Assembly: GCA_963817375.1 (NCBI GenBank)
Contig: CAWFOB010000007.1
Location: 62,001-126,000, forward strand
Length of the DNA stretch: 64,000 nt
Direction: 5' to 3'
Source of the DNA: JACVRM01 sp963817375
Lineage (GTDB): Bacteria > Actinomycetota > Thermoleophilia > Gaiellales > Gaiellaceae
The position numbers and the translations under genes were made by a program. Under the pieces are notes generated by a model. It was not told the origin of the DNA and did not search any database. It was given only the letters and a program-made list of their open reading frames with translations. Position 1 is the stretch's first letter; every line of letters begins with the position of its first letter. Below, piece after piece: positions 48,748 through 58,418 of the stretch.

Positions 48748-49416
48748 GTGAGCACCCCGGCATCCGACCGCGTCCGCGTGCGGCGCGAGCCCGATCGCGG
48801 CCGCTACGGCCGCGCCGACGTCGACGCCGTGCTCGACGCCGGCCTCGTCGCGCACGTCGCGTTCGTGCACGAGGGCCAGCCGATCTGCATCCCGACGCTC
48901 TATGCCCGCGTCGGCGACGAGGTGCTCGTCCACGGCTCGAGCGCAAGCCGGACGCTGCGGACGCTCTCCGCCGGCGCGCCCGCCTGCGTGACCGTCACGG
49001 TCGTCGACGGGCTGGTGCTCGCACGTTCGGTCTTCGAGCATTCGGTCAACTACCGCTCGGCCGTCCTGCTCGGCTCCTTCACGCGCGTGGAGACAGAGGA
49101 GGGCAGGCTCGCCGCCTACCGGGCCTTCACCGAGAAGCTGCTCCCGGGGCGCTGGGACGAGGTCAGAGAGCCCGCGCCGCTCGAGCTGCGCGCCACCGAG
49201 ATCCTCTCGCTGCCCATCGGGGAAGCGTCCGCGAAGGTGCGCACCGGGCCGCCGTCGGATGACGACTCCGAGGATGCCGCGCTGGACGTCTGGGCCGGTG
49301 TCGTCCCCGCCGTCACCGGCTGGGGTGAGCCCGTGCCGTCGCCCGGGCTGCGCGCGGGCATACTCGTTCCCGCGAGCGTGCGCGACCTCCTCGACAGCGG
49401 ACGCCGATCGGCGTAG
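48748..49416 (+). CDS. pyridoxamine 5'-phosphate oxidase-like flavin protein (NimA type)
   Basis: 222 aa from GTG 48748. RRHPDRGxYxxxxVDAVLDA-like opening (RREPDRGRYGRADVDAVLD), then HVAFVHEGQPICIPTLYARVGDEVLVHGSSASRTLR and LARSVFEHSVNYRSAVLLG match the split-barrel FMN/F420-binding family that includes 5-nitroimidazole reductases. It likely reduces a small molecule using FMN or F420. Upstream GNAT gene is probably in the same unit. Confidence 0.85.
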   Translation: MSTPASDRVRVRREPDRGRYGRADVDAVLDAGLVAHVAFVHEGQPICIPTLYARVGDEVLVHGSSASRTLRTLSAGAPACVTVTVVDGLVLARSVFEHSVNYRSAVLLGSFTRVETEEGRLAAYRAFTEKLLPGRWDEVREPAPLELRATEILSLPIGEASAKVRTGPPSDDDSEDAALDVWAGVVPAVTGWGEPVPSPGLRAGILVPASVRDLLDSGRRSA

Positions 49417-49451
49417 GGTCGAGCCGCGGGGTCCGTAGAAGAGGAGGTTCG

Positions 49452-49751
49452 ATGTACGCAACGATCCGGACCTACGCCGGCGCGTCCGAGCTGGCCGACG
49501 AGCTGGCTGCGCGTGCCGGTGACGTCGAGGAGCTGATCTCGACGATCCCTGGCTTCCAGGCGTACTACCTCGTCCGCACGGACGGTGGCTGCGCCACGAT
49601 CTCCGTGTTCGACAGCGCGAGCGGCGCCGAAGAGTCGACCCGCCGCGCGGCCGAGTACCTGCGCGAGCATGCCGGCGAGTTCACCTCGTCGTCGCCGACC
49701 ATCTGGGCCGGCGACGTGCTCGTGAACTTCGGCGCGCCCGCGCGCGTCTGA
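49452..49751 (+). CDS. small ABM-like dimeric alpha-beta barrel protein
   Basis: 99 aa, ATG start after GAGGAGG. MYATIRTYAGASELADEL, ISTIPGFQAYYLVRTDGG and CATISVFDSASGAEESTRRA follow the antibiotic-biosynthesis-monooxygenase-like ferredoxin fold, usually a homodimer. The active site is not defined in the group. A strong terminator lies 22 bases after the stop. Confidence 0.7.
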   Translation: MYATIRTYAGASELADELAARAGDVEELISTIPGFQAYYLVRTDGGCATISVFDSASGAEESTRRAAEYLREHAGEFTSSSPTIWAGDVLVNFGAPARV

Positions 49752-49773
49752 CACTCCGGCGAGACTCCGGCGA

Positions 49774-49799
49774 GAGGAGGCCGGCTCGCCGGCCTCCTC
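49774..49799 (+). terminator. strong hairpin after the ABM-like gene
   Basis: GAGGAGGCCGGC (49774-49785) pairs with GCCGGCCTCCTC (49788-49799), with TC between. Just before it, ACTCCGGCGAG is repeated in tandem (49752-49773). No long T tract. Confidence 0.65.
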
Positions 49800-49819
49800 A
49801 CACCGGTAGAACATGAGCC

Positions 49820-51445
49820 GTGGAGACGCGGCTCCAGGCGCTCGTCGACGCCGGCATCGCCCTGACGTCGGAGCTCTCGCTCGACGCCGTCCTGCAGAAA
49901 CTCGCCGAGACCGCCGCCGAGCTGACGGGCGCACGCTACGCGGCGCTGGGCGTCATCGATCGCGACCGGCACAGCCTCGAGCGCTTCCTGACCACCGGCA
50001 TCGATCCCGAGACCCAGGCGGCGATCGGCGAGCTGCCGAAGGGCCGCGGGCTCCTCGGCGCTCTGATCGACGACGCGCAGGCGCTCCGCCTCCACGACAT
50101 CGCCGAGGACCCCCGCTCGGTCGGCTTTCCGCCGAACCACCCCGCGATGAAGTCGTTTCTCGGCGTCCCCGTGATCCTGCGCGGCTACGCCTACGGGAAC
50201 CTCTACCTGTCGGAGAAAGCGGATGGCGAGGACTTCACACAGGGCGACCAGGACGTCGTCACGCTGCTCGCCTCGCAGGCCGCGGTCGCGATCGAGAATG
50301 CCCGCCTGTACGAGTCCGCCACGCGCTGGCTGCGCCAGCTCGAATCGCTGATCGAGGTCGGCAACGCGCTGTCGTTGGAGCTCGATCTCGACCGCCTGCT
50401 CGATCTCGTCGCGCGGCGCCTGCGCGAGCTCGTCGGCGCCAGGCTCGTCCTCATCGCGCTCCCGAAGCCGGACGGCACGCTGCGCGTCGAGGCCGCCGAA
50501 GGCGAGGGGGCCGAGGAGATCCTGGGCGTGCGGCTCGACGCGCGCACGTCGAAACTGGGACGCGTGCTCGATCGCCGCCGCAGCGAACGCGTGGACTCGA
50601 TGATCGATGATGTGGAGGTCGACCAGGACACCGCGCGGCGGATGAACGCCACGACGGGCCTCTATGTGCCGCTGATCGCGCGCGGTCGTGCCATCGGCGT
50701 CGTCGCCGTGCACGACAAGATGGGCCATGACGCACGATTCAGCGAGGAGGACCTGCGCCTGGTCGAGACGTTCGGGAACCGCGCGGCCACGGCGGTCGAC
50801 ATGTCCGAGCGCGTCGAGCGCGATGCGCTGAGGCGCGCGATGGACGCGCAGGAGCTCGAGCGCCGCCGGCTTGCGCGCGAGCTCCACGACGAGACCGGCC
50901 AGGCGCTCACCTCGCTCCTGCTCGGGCTACGCGCAGTCGAGGAGGCGGACGACGACGAGCGTCGCGAACGGTTGGCCGCGGTGCGCGAGCTCGCGGTGGC
51001 GACGCTCCAGGACGTCCGGCGGCTTGCCGTCGAGCTGCGGCCGAAGGCGCTCGACGACTTCGGGCTCGTACCGGCGCTCGAGCGCCTCGTTGCGACGTAC
51101 ACCGAGCAGACGGGCATCCGGGTCGACCTCGAGCAGACGCTCGGAGGGAGAAGGTTGCCGCCCGAAACCGAGACCACGCTCTACCGGATCACGCAGGAAG
51201 CGCTCACCAACGTGGTGAAACATGCACATGCAACCCGCGTGAGCATCGTGCTCACACGCAAAGATGCGTCCGTGACCGCCGTGATCGAAGACGACGGCCG
51301 GGGCTTCGACCCCGGCAACACCCGCGAGGGCGGCTACGGCCTGCTCGGAATGCGCGAGCGCGTGGAGCTGATCGGCGGGCGCCTCGACGTCGAGGCGAAC
51401 GGCGCCGGCACGGCGGTCGTGGCGGAGGTTCCGGTCATCCGATGA
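49820..51445 (+). CDS. two-GAF sensor histidine kinase (DevS/NarX-like)
   Basis: 541 aa from GTG 49820. Two GAF domains (about residues 10-165 and 180-335) are followed by a HisKA_3 dimerisation domain with the phospho-acceptor His in RRLARELHDETGQALT (about residue 355) and a HATPase_c domain (YRITQEALTNVVKHA, VIEDDGRGFDPG, GYGLLGMRERVELIGG). This is the layout of DevS/DosS kinases, which sense redox, O2, NO or CO through heme in the first GAF. Heme ligation cannot be proved here. The stop overlaps the regulator's start. Confidence 0.88.
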   Translation: METRLQALVDAGIALTSELSLDAVLQKLAETAAELTGARYAALGVIDRDRHSLERFLTTGIDPETQAAIGELPKGRGLLGALIDDAQALRLHDIAEDPRSVGFPPNHPAMKSFLGVPVILRGYAYGNLYLSEKADGEDFTQGDQDVVTLLASQAAVAIENARLYESATRWLRQLESLIEVGNALSLELDLDRLLDLVARRLRELVGARLVLIALPKPDGTLRVEAAEGEGAEEILGVRLDARTSKLGRVLDRRRSERVDSMIDDVEVDQDTARRMNATTGLYVPLIARGRAIGVVAVHDKMGHDARFSEEDLRLVETFGNRAATAVDMSERVERDALRRAMDAQELERRRLARELHDETGQALTSLLLGLRAVEEADDDERRERLAAVRELAVATLQDVRRLAVELRPKALDDFGLVPALERLVATYTEQTGIRVDLEQTLGGRRLPPETETTLYRITQEALTNVVKHAHATRVSIVLTRKDASVTAVIEDDGRGFDPGNTREGGYGLLGMRERVELIGGRLDVEANGAGTAVVAEVPVIR

Positions 51446-52083
51446 CCAAGGTGCTGATCGTCGACGACCACGCCGTCGTCCGCAGCGGGCTGCGGCGGCT
51501 GCTCGAGGAGGAGGGCTTCGAGGTCGTCGCGGAGGCCGGCGACATGCGCAACGCGGTCTTCGAGGCTCGCGTGCACAAGCCGGACGTGATCCTCATGGAC
51601 GTCGTCATGCCCGGGGCGAGCGGCATCGAGGCGACGCCGGCCGTGCTGAAGGAGGCCCCGGACGCGAAGGTGCTCGTCCTCTCGATGCAGGACGACCCGC
51701 ACTACGTCCGCGAGGCCTTCGACGCCGGCGCCTCGGGCTACGTGCTCAAGGAGGCGGCCGACACCGAGCTCGTGCAGGCGATCCGCGAGGTGGCCGGCGG
51801 CGGCCGCTACGTCCACCCGGCGCTCGGCGCGCGGATGATCACCGCCGCGGCCGAGGAGCGCCGGCGCGCCGAGGAGGACCCGCTCTCCGACCGCGAGCGC
51901 GAAGTGCTCCGGCTCCTCGCCCTGGGCCACACCAACCAGGAGATCGCGAAGATGCTCTACATCTCGGTGCGCACGGCCGAGACGCACCGTGCGCACATCA
52001 TGCAGAAGCTCCGCCTCACCACCCGCGCCGAGCTCGTGCGCTACGCCCTCGACCAGGGCCTGCTCGAACCGCACGAGACATAG
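51442..52083 (+). CDS. NarL/DevR-type response regulator
   Basis: 213 aa, ATGA overlap with the kinase gene. The receiver domain has VLIVDDHAVVRSGLRRLL, the phospho-Asp in VILMDVVMPGASG and the KEAADTELVQA switch Lys. A LuxR-type helix-turn-helix follows (LSDREREVLRLLALGHTNQE, IAKMLYISVRTAETH). It is the cognate partner of the adjacent kinase. Its nearness to a group 3b hydrogenase operon recalls the DosR control of that enzyme in Mycobacterium smegmatis, but no DosR box is visible near the operon. Confidence 0.92.
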   Translation: MTKVLIVDDHAVVRSGLRRLLEEEGFEVVAEAGDMRNAVFEARVHKPDVILMDVVMPGASGIEATPAVLKEAPDAKVLVLSMQDDPHYVREAFDAGASGYVLKEAADTELVQAIREVAGGGRYVHPALGARMITAAAEERRRAEEDPLSDREREVLRLLALGHTNQEIAKMLYISVRTAETHRAHIMQKLRLTTRAELVRYALDQGLLEPHET

Positions 52084-52087
52084 CGCC

Positions 52088-53196
52088 TCAGTGGCTCATC
52101 GTTCCGGGCGGGTTGCCGACCTTGAGCAGCCCGACCTGGCCGAGGTCGACGCTCGCGAAGGAGTGGCTCACAAACGGGTAGAGCCCCTCGTCCGGGATCG
52201 TCACGTCGAAGATGCCGCCGCCGCCCGCCGGCACGGTGACCGTCTGCACGCCGTGCTGCGGCGGGTCGGTCACGTCGGCGTTCACCCAGGCGCGGTCGAA
52301 CATCGTCCCGACGACGTGGAAGTCGGTGTCGAGGCTTGGCCCGGCATCGACGACGTAGAAGCGCGTCACGTCGCCGGGGTCGGCGGTGAGCGGGTGCTTG
52401 ACGTACTGGCCCGCGTAGCCGTTGAACGTCATCCAGTCCGGCATCATCGCGTGGGCCTTGTCCATCGACGAACACGGCCGGCTCGCTCGTGCCGGCGGCC
52501 GTTCAGGTACCACTCGCTCGCGACGATGACGTACTCGTTGTCGGCCTGCGGCAGCGGGGTCGAGGGGTCGACCACGATCGCGCCGTACATGCCGTTCGCG
52601 ATGTGCACCAGGACCGGCTTGGTGCCGCAGTGGTACATGAACACGCCGGGGTCGCTCGCCTTGAAGCTGAACGTGAACGACGTGCCGGGATCGACGTCGC
52701 GGAAGGCGACGTTCGGGGCGATGCGGGCAGCGTGGAAGTCGATCGAGTGCGGGATCGCGCCGCCGTTCGTCAGCGTCATGCGCACCGTCTGGCCCTCGCG
52801 CACGTGGACCACGGGGCCGGGCGCGCCGGCGTCGAAGCCCCACGCCGCGTACTTGATGCCGGGCGCGATGTCGATCGTGACGTCCTTCAGCGTCATGTGC
52901 ACGTTCGCCACCGGGCCCGCCGGAGCGGGCGGGAGCGCGGCCGGGTAGGGCGTGTGCGCCATCGCGAGCTCGTCGGCGTTTGCCGGCGCCGTGCCCGCGT
53001 AGCTCACGAGCCCACTCTTCCCGGTGCCGGTCGAGCCGCCCATGTCCATCCCGGCCATGCCGCCGGACGTCCCGACCTTCGCCGCGGCCTGCCGCGCGTC
53101 GTCGCGCGCCGAGCCGGCCGCCTCCGTCATCACGACCGCCGTGATCGACAGCGCACCGACGGCAAACCCGAGCAGGATGATGATTGCCTTGGCCAT
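52088..53196 (-). CDS. two-domain multicopper oxidase (copper nitrite reductase-like), two frame breaks
   Basis: About 368 aa across +1 breaks near 52498 and 52467. ATG 53196 follows AAGGAGG. A membrane or signal helix (IIILLGFAVGALSITAVVM) and a Met/Gly-rich linker (GGMAGMDMGGSTGT) precede the first cupredoxin domain. That domain has copper ligands in PHSIDFHA and GVFMYHCGT...HIANGMYG, as in NirK-like enzymes. The second domain ends FHVVGTMFD and HSFASVDLGQVGLLKV. It should oxidise or reduce a small substrate with copper, but nitrite reduction is unproved. It is divergent from the HTH regulator. Confidence 0.82.
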
Positions 53197-53215
53197 GTGT
53201 CCTCCTTCGATTTCA

Positions 53216-53287
53216 CAATGAACATTGGAAGAACGGACACAGCGCTCCATCCGCACGGGGGACGGATCCGCGGTACGTGAATTCACG
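53216..53287. promoter_or_regulatory. divergent promoter region with two palindromes
   Basis: The 131-base gap between the copper oxidase and the regulator contains CAATGAACATTG (53216-53227, 5-bp arms) and the perfect 12-bp palindrome CGTGAATTCACG (53276-53287). Either could be the operator of the HTH regulator at 53328, which would then control both directions. Confidence 0.5.
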
Positions 53288-53327
53288 GATTGCGCCAAGT
53301 GGGGTCGCGGCGCAAGGTTTGTTCCAT

Positions 53328-53984
53328 ATGGCATCAGAAATTCCAGCCCGCCATCGCGCCCTCGCCGATCCGAGCCGTGTGCGCGTGCTCGAGGCGCTCG
53401 TCGCCGCCCGCGAGCCGCTCGATGCGGCCGAGCTCGCCGGGCGGGTGGGCCTGCACGCCAACACGGTGCGCTTCCATCTCGGCGTCCTCGCCGAGGCGGG
53501 TCTCGTCTCCAACGCGCTCGAGGCGCGCAGCGAGCCCGGCCGGCCGCGAGTGCTGTACACGCCGACGGCGGAGGGCGCCGGCGGCGACGGGGAGGACTAC
53601 CGCTTCCTCGCGCGCATGCTCGCCTCGGCCCTCGACGGCGTTCCCGATCACGACGCGGTCGCGGAGCGCGCCGGGCACGGCTGGGGCCGCTTTCTGGTCG
53701 ACCGCCGTGCGCCCGACGACCACGTCGACGCCGACGTGGCGACAGCCGAGATCGTTCGCCTGCTGGACGAGCAGGGCTTCGCACCCGAGGCGGACGGAGC
53801 GAGCGTCCGCATGTGCCGTTGCCCGTTCAAGGACCTGGCCGAGAGCCACGGCGCGGTCATCTGCTCGCTGCACCTGGGCATGCTCCGCGGCGCCCTCGAG
53901 GAGCTGCGCGCGCCGGTTCGCGTCGATGCGCTGCATCCGTTCGCCGAGCCGGGCGTCTGCGTCGTCGAGCTCGAGTACGGATAA
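53328..53984 (+). CDS. winged-helix regulator with C-terminal Cys cluster (SufR/ArsR-like)
   Basis: 218 aa from ATG 53328. The N-terminal winged helix (ALADPSRVRVLEALVAAREP...LHANTVRFHLGVLAEAGLV) is of the ArsR/DeoR type. The C-terminal half has VRMCRCPFKDLAESHG followed by a third Cys in AVICSLHLGML, a C-x-C-x12-C-x2-H spacing that resembles SufR-type [Fe-S] sensors. It may sense oxygen, nitric oxide or iron-sulfur status. It lies between the copper oxidase and the hydrogenase operon and is likely to control one or both. Confidence 0.8.
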   Translation: MASEIPARHRALADPSRVRVLEALVAAREPLDAAELAGRVGLHANTVRFHLGVLAEAGLVSNALEARSEPGRPRVLYTPTAEGAGGDGEDYRFLARMLASALDGVPDHDAVAERAGHGWGRFLVDRRAPDDHVDADVATAEIVRLLDEQGFAPEADGASVRMCRCPFKDLAESHGAVICSLHLGMLRGALEELRAPVRVDALHPFAEPGVCVVELEYG

Positions 53985-54040
53985 ACACGCAACGGCGCCC
54001 CGCGGCCGCACGGAAGCCGCGCTGCTGCGCCGGGCAGACG

Positions 54041-55148
54041 ATGCAGGCGATGGACAAGACCGCCGTCATCGATGCCGCCGGGCTCGACGCGCTGATCAAG
54101 GCGCTCCGCGCACGCGGCTACCGCGTCGTCGGCCCGACCGTTCGTGACGGGGCCATCGTCCACGCCGAGCTCAGCTCGGCCGGCGACCTGCCGGTGGGCT
54201 GGCACGACAGCGCCGAGCCCGGTCGTTACCGGCTCGAGCAGCGCGGCGACGAGGCCCGCTTCGGTTACGCCGTCGGGCCCCATTCCTGGAAGCAGTTCCT
54301 GTTCCCGCCGCGGCTGCGCCTCTGGCGCGCCCGGCGAAACGGGGACGTAACGGTCGAGGCGGAGCCGCCGCCCGAGCAGCCGTTCGCGTTCATCGGCGTC
54401 CGCCCGTGCGACCTGGCCGCGATCGCGATGCAGGACCGCGTGCTCATGGGCGGCACGTACGTCGACCCCGACTACGCCTCGCGTCGCGACCGCGCGTTCA
54501 TCGTCGCGGTCGACTGCGGCGAGCCGGCCTCCACGTGCTTCTGCACGTCGATGGGCACCGGCCCGGGCGCGACCTCGGGCTTCGACCTCGCGCTGACGGA
54601 GCTGGGCGACCGGTACGTCGTCCGCGTCGGCACGGAACGCGGCGCCGAAGCTCCTCGCCGAGCTGCCGCAGCGCCCGGCCGTGGCCGCCGACACCGACGC
54701 GGCCGCCGCGGTCGTTGCGGACGCAGCGGCGCGCATCACGCGCACCGTCGACGCCGGCGCTGTCCGCGAGCGGCTCCTCGCCAACCTCGAGCACCCGCGC
54801 TGGGACGAGGTCGCGCAGCGCTGCCTCTCGTGCGCCAACTGCACGCTCGTCTGCCCGACCTGCTTCTGCACGGCCGTCGAGGACACGACCGACCTGACCG
54901 GCGCCGAGGCCGAGCGCACCCGGGTCTGGGACACGTGCTTCTCGGTCGAGCACGCCTACGTCGCCGGCGGCAGCGTCCGGCCCTCGGGCCGCTCGCGCTA
55001 CCGGCAGTGGCTGACCCACAAGTTTGCGACCTGGCATGACCAGTTCGGCACGAGCGGCTGCACAGGCTGCGGCCGCTGCATCACGTGGTGCCCAGTCGGC
55101 ATCGACGTCACCGAGGAGGTCGCCGCCATCGGAAAGGAGTCCCCATGA
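54041..55148 (+). CDS. group 3b [NiFe] hydrogenase, beta (iron-sulfur) subunit, frame broken near 54647
   Basis: About 368 aa with a +1 break near 54647 (ATG 54041; ATG 54050 also possible). AFIGVRPCDLAAIAMQDRVL and FIVAVDCGEPASTCFCTSMG mark the electron-transfer subunit of sulfhydrogenases. The second part carries two [4Fe-4S] motifs, CLSCANCTLVCPTCFC and CTGCGRCITWCPVGID. It passes electrons between the small subunit and the flavin subunit. It overlaps the CNB gene by 4 nt (ATGA), the first of a chain of such overlaps. Confidence 0.87.
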
Positions 55149-55610
55149 AGACGCTCGACACGATCGTCCTCGAGGCGCCCATCTTCGCCGGGATCGACCC
55201 CGCCTTCGCCGGCCTGCTCGCGGGCTGCGCGACGACCGCCGGCGCCGGCCGAGGAGAGACCATCGTCCGCCAGGGTGACCGCGCGGACATGTTCTGGATC
55301 ATCCGCCACGGCCGCATCGGGCTCGAGCTGTACAGCCCGAACCGCGGCGGCCTCGCCATCGAGACGCTCGAGCCGCGGCGACGTGCTCGGCTGGTCGTGG
55401 CTGTTCCCGCCCTACCAGTGGCACTACGACGCGCGCGCCCTCGAGGACGTGCGCGCCGTCGAGGTCGACGGCGCCTGCCTGCGCGGCAAGTGCGACGCCG
55501 ACCCGGCGTTCGGCTACGAGCTGATGCGCCGGTTCTCGGAGGTCATGCTCGACCGCCTCGACGCGACGCGGCTGCGCCTCCTCGACGTGTACGGCGTGAG
55601 CACGGCGTGA
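55145..55610 (+). CDS. cyclic-nucleotide-binding domain protein in hydrogenase operon, frame broken near 55376
   Basis: About 154 aa with a +1 break near 55376. ATG 55145 overlaps the upstream stop. It has the CAP/Crp roll: LEAPIFAGIDPAFAGLLAGC, ETIVRQGDRADMFWIIRHGR, IETLEPGDVLGWSWLFPP, then a helical end YELMRRFSEVMLDRLDATRL. No DNA-binding domain follows, so it may be an allosteric subunit or scaffold of the hydrogenase. The arginine of the usual cAMP loop is not clear. Such a gene between beta and gamma occurs in other actinobacterial group 3b operons. Confidence 0.8.
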
Positions 55611-56413
55611 CCGCGCCGATGGCGCCACTGCAGTACCGGGTCGCCGGCTGGGAGCGCGACACCCACGACACCTGCACGCTCGAGCTGGACCCGCTCGGGC
55701 CGGCGATCGAGCCCGAGCCCGGCCAGTTCGCGATGCTCTACGCCTGGGGCGCCGGCGAGGTCCCGATCTCGCTCAGCGCCCGCCAGGGCACCCGGCTCAC
55801 CCACACGATTCGCGACGTCGGCGCGGTCACGCACGCGCTGTGCGGGCTGCGGCCCGGCGGCTGGATTGGCGTCCGCGGGCCGTTCGGCAACACGTGGCCG
55901 CTCGTCGACGGCGCCGACCACGTCGTCGTCGCCGGCGGGCTCGGCCTGGCGCCGCTCCGTCCGGCGATCCGCGCGCTCGCGCGCGACCCGGGGCGCTACG
56001 GGCGCGTCTCCGTCCTCTACGGTGCGCGCACGCCCGACGACCTGCTCTACCTCGACGAGATCGAGGAGTGGCGCGCGGCCGGCCTCGACGTCCGCCTGAC
56101 CGTGGACTCTGCGGCGGCCGGCTGGGACGGCACCGTCGGCGTCGTCCCGCAGCTGATCGACCGCGCAGAGTTCGACGGCGGCTCCGCGATCGCGCTCGTC
56201 TGCGGCCCGGAGATCATGATGCGCTTCACCGCGCCGGCGCTCGCCAGGCGCGGGATCAGCGGGACGCGCACGTACGTGTCGATGGAGCGCGCGATGAAGT
56301 GCGGCATCGGCCACTGCGGCCACTGCCAGCTGGGCCCGACGCTGATCTGCCGCGACGGCCCTGTCTACACGTGGGCCGAGCTCTCGCACTGGCTGATGGT
56401 GAGGGAGCTGTGA
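55607..56413 (+). CDS. group 3b [NiFe] hydrogenase, gamma subunit (FAD/NAD(P)-binding)
   Basis: 268 aa from GTG 55607. The ferredoxin-reductase-like fold has PISLSA (FAD contact), VVVAGGLGLAPLRPAIRAL (NAD(P) loop) and ALVCGPEIMM. Its C-terminal [2Fe-2S] ligands are in AMKCGIGHCGHCQLG and a later Cys in LICRDG. The subunit exchanges hydride with NAD(P)H. Overlaps by 4 nt with both neighbours. Confidence 0.9.
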   Translation: MTAPMAPLQYRVAGWERDTHDTCTLELDPLGPAIEPEPGQFAMLYAWGAGEVPISLSARQGTRLTHTIRDVGAVTHALCGLRPGGWIGVRGPFGNTWPLVDGADHVVVAGGLGLAPLRPAIRALARDPGRYGRVSVLYGARTPDDLLYLDEIEEWRAAGLDVRLTVDSAAAGWDGTVGVVPQLIDRAEFDGGSAIALVCGPEIMMRFTAPALARRGISGTRTYVSMERAMKCGIGHCGHCQLGPTLICRDGPVYTWAELSHWLMVREL

Positions 56414-57135
56414 ATCCGACGCTCGCCGTCTGGAAGTTCGCCTCGTGCGACGGCTGCCAGCTCAGCCTGCTCGACTGCGAGGACGAGCTGCTTGCGGTCG
56501 CGGACCGCGTGGACATCGTGTACTTCCTCGAGGCGTCGAGCGCCACCGTCGAAGGCCCCTACGACATCTCGATCGTCGAGGGCTCGATCACGACCGAGCA
56601 CGACGCACGGCGGATCCAGGAGATCCGCGAGGCGTCGGGCCTGCTGATCGCCATCGGCGCCTGCGCCACCTCGGGCGGCATCCAGGCGCTGCGGAACTAC
56701 GCCGACATCGACGGGTTCGTGACGGCCGTCTACGCGTCGCCCGGGTACATCTCGACGCTCGCGACCTCGACGCCCATCGCGGAGCACGTCCAGGTCGACC
56801 TCGAGCTGCAGGGCTGCCCGATCAACAAGCGCCAGCTCCTCGAGGCGATCTCCGCGCTGCTCGCCGGCCGCAAGCCGAACCTGCCCGCCACGGCCGTCTG
56901 CGTCGAGTGCAAGCGGGCCGGCATCCCGTGCCTCATGGTCGCGCGCGGCGTGCCGTGCCTCGGCCCGGTCACGCACGCGGGCTGCGGCGCGCTCTGCCCG
57001 GCGTACGCGCGCGGCTGCTTCGGCTGCTACGGGCCAATGGAGACGCCGAACCTCGCGTCGCTGCGGACGCGCTGGGACGACCAGGCGTACGACCGCGCAC
57101 TCGCGACGTTCAACGTGAGAAGGTTCCGGCAGTGA
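56410..57135 (+). CDS. group 3b [NiFe] hydrogenase, small (delta) subunit
   Basis: 241 aa from GTG 56410, without a Tat signal, so the enzyme is cytosolic. Ligands of the proximal cluster are in FASCDGCQLSLLDC and AIGACATSGG. Further Cys groups (VCVECKRAGIPC, GVPCLGPVTHAGCGALC, ARGCFGCYGP) suit additional clusters. It relays electrons from the NiFe site to the beta subunit. Confidence 0.93.
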   Translation: MNPTLAVWKFASCDGCQLSLLDCEDELLAVADRVDIVYFLEASSATVEGPYDISIVEGSITTEHDARRIQEIREASGLLIAIGACATSGGIQALRNYADIDGFVTAVYASPGYISTLATSTPIAEHVQVDLELQGCPINKRQLLEAISALLAGRKPNLPATAVCVECKRAGIPCLMVARGVPCLGPVTHAGCGALCPAYARGCFGCYGPMETPNLASLRTRWDDQAYDRALATFNVRRFRQ

Positions 57136-58418
57136 GCCGGAGGACGATCCGGACCGACTACCTGGCCCGCGTCGAGGGCGAGGGGGCGATGTCGGTCAGG
57201 CTCCGCGGCGGCGACGTCGAGCACGTCGAGCTGCGGATCTACGAGCCGCCGCGCTTTTTCGAGGCGCTGCTGCGCGGCCGCTCGTTCACCGAGGCCTCCG
57301 ACATCACCGCCCGCATCTGCGGCATCTGCCCGGTCGCGTACCAGACCAGCGCCGTCAACGCGATGGAGGACCTCTGCGGCGTGACCATTCCCGGCCAGAT
57401 CCGCGCGCTCCGCCGCCTCCTCTACTGCGGCGAGTGGATCGAGAGCCACGCGCTGCACGTCTACATGCTCCACGCGCCCGACTTCCTCGGCTTCGACGGG
57501 GTGGTGCAGATGGCGCGCGAGCACCCGGCGATCGTCGAGCGCGGGCTCGCCCTGAAGAAGACCGGTAACGACGTGCTCGCGCTGCTCGGCGGCCGCGAGA
57601 TCCACCCGATCAACGTCCGCGTCGGCGGCTTCTACCGCACGCCCGACGTGGCCGAGCTGCGCACGCTCGTCGAGCCGCTCGAGCGAGCCCGCGAGGCGTC
57701 GCTCGAGACGGTGCGCTGGGTGGCCGGATTCGATTTCCCCGAGCGCGCCGTCGAGTGCGAGCTCGTGGCGCTCGCCGCCGACGAGTACCCGATCGAGAAC
57801 GGCCGCGTCGTCTCCGACCGCGGGCTCGACATCGCGCCTTCGCAGTACGACGAGTTCTTCGTCGAGGAGCACGTCGAACGCTCGAACGCGCTGCACTCGC
57901 GGCGCGACGACGGATCCGTCTACCTGTGCGGCCCGCTCGCCCGCTACTCGTTGCACTCCGGGCAGCTCTCGCCGCTCGCGCGTGAGGCTGCGGCCGAGGC
58001 GGGGCTCGGCCCCGTGTGCCGCGACGCCTTCCGGAGCATCGTCGTGCGGGCCGTCGAGCTCGTGTACGCGTGCGACGAGGCGCTGCGCATCATCGACGCG
58101 TACGAGCCGCCCGACCGCCCGTACGTCGACTTCGAGCCGCGCGCCGGCACCGGCTACGGCGTCAGCGAGGCGCCCCGCGGCCTGCTCTACCACCGCTACC
58201 GGCTCGACGAGGCCGGGATCATCCTGGACGCGAAGATCGTGCCGCCGACGTCGCAGAACCAGCTCGCGATCGAGGATGACCTGCGCGGCGTCGTCCAACG
58301 CTATGCGGAGCTCGGGGACGACGACCTTCGGCGCGTGTGCGAGCAGGCGATCCGCAACTTCGACCCGTGCATCTCGTGCGCCACGCACTTCCTGACGCTC
58401 GACGTCGACCGCGGGTGA
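57132..58418 (+). CDS. group 3b [NiFe] hydrogenase, large (alpha) subunit
   Basis: 428 aa from GTG 57132. Both nickel motifs are present: ARICGICPVAY (R-x-C-G-x-C) near residue 57 and NFDPCISCATHF (D-P-C-x-x-C) near the C-terminus. After the His of CATH about eight residues remain (FLTLDVDRG), a short tail of the kind removed by the maturation protease encoded next. This enzyme class couples H2 to NADP(H) in either direction and can take up a sulfur-reducing role. Confidence 0.96.
   Translation: MSRRTIRTDYLARVEGEGAMSVRLRGGDVEHVELRIYEPPRFFEALLRGRSFTEASDITARICGICPVAYQTSAVNAMEDLCGVTIPGQIRALRRLLYCGEWIESHALHVYMLHAPDFLGFDGVVQMAREHPAIVERGLALKKTGNDVLALLGGREIHPINVRVGGFYRTPDVAELRTLVEPLERAREASLETVRWVAGFDFPERAVECELVALAADEYPIENGRVVSDRGLDIAPSQYDEFFVEEHVERSNALHSRRDDGSVYLCGPLARYSLHSGQLSPLAREAAAEAGLGPVCRDAFRSIVVRAVELVYACDEALRIIDAYEPPDRPYVDFEPRAGTGYGVSEAPRGLLYHRYRLDEAGIILDAKIVPPTSQNQLAIEDDLRGVVQRYAELGDDDLRRVCEQAIRNFDPCISCATHFLTLDVDRG

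Noticed and set aside
57027..58388. 453-aa ORF opposite the hydrogenase large subunit
   Set aside because: Shadow of a gene whose identity is certain from both nickel motifs.
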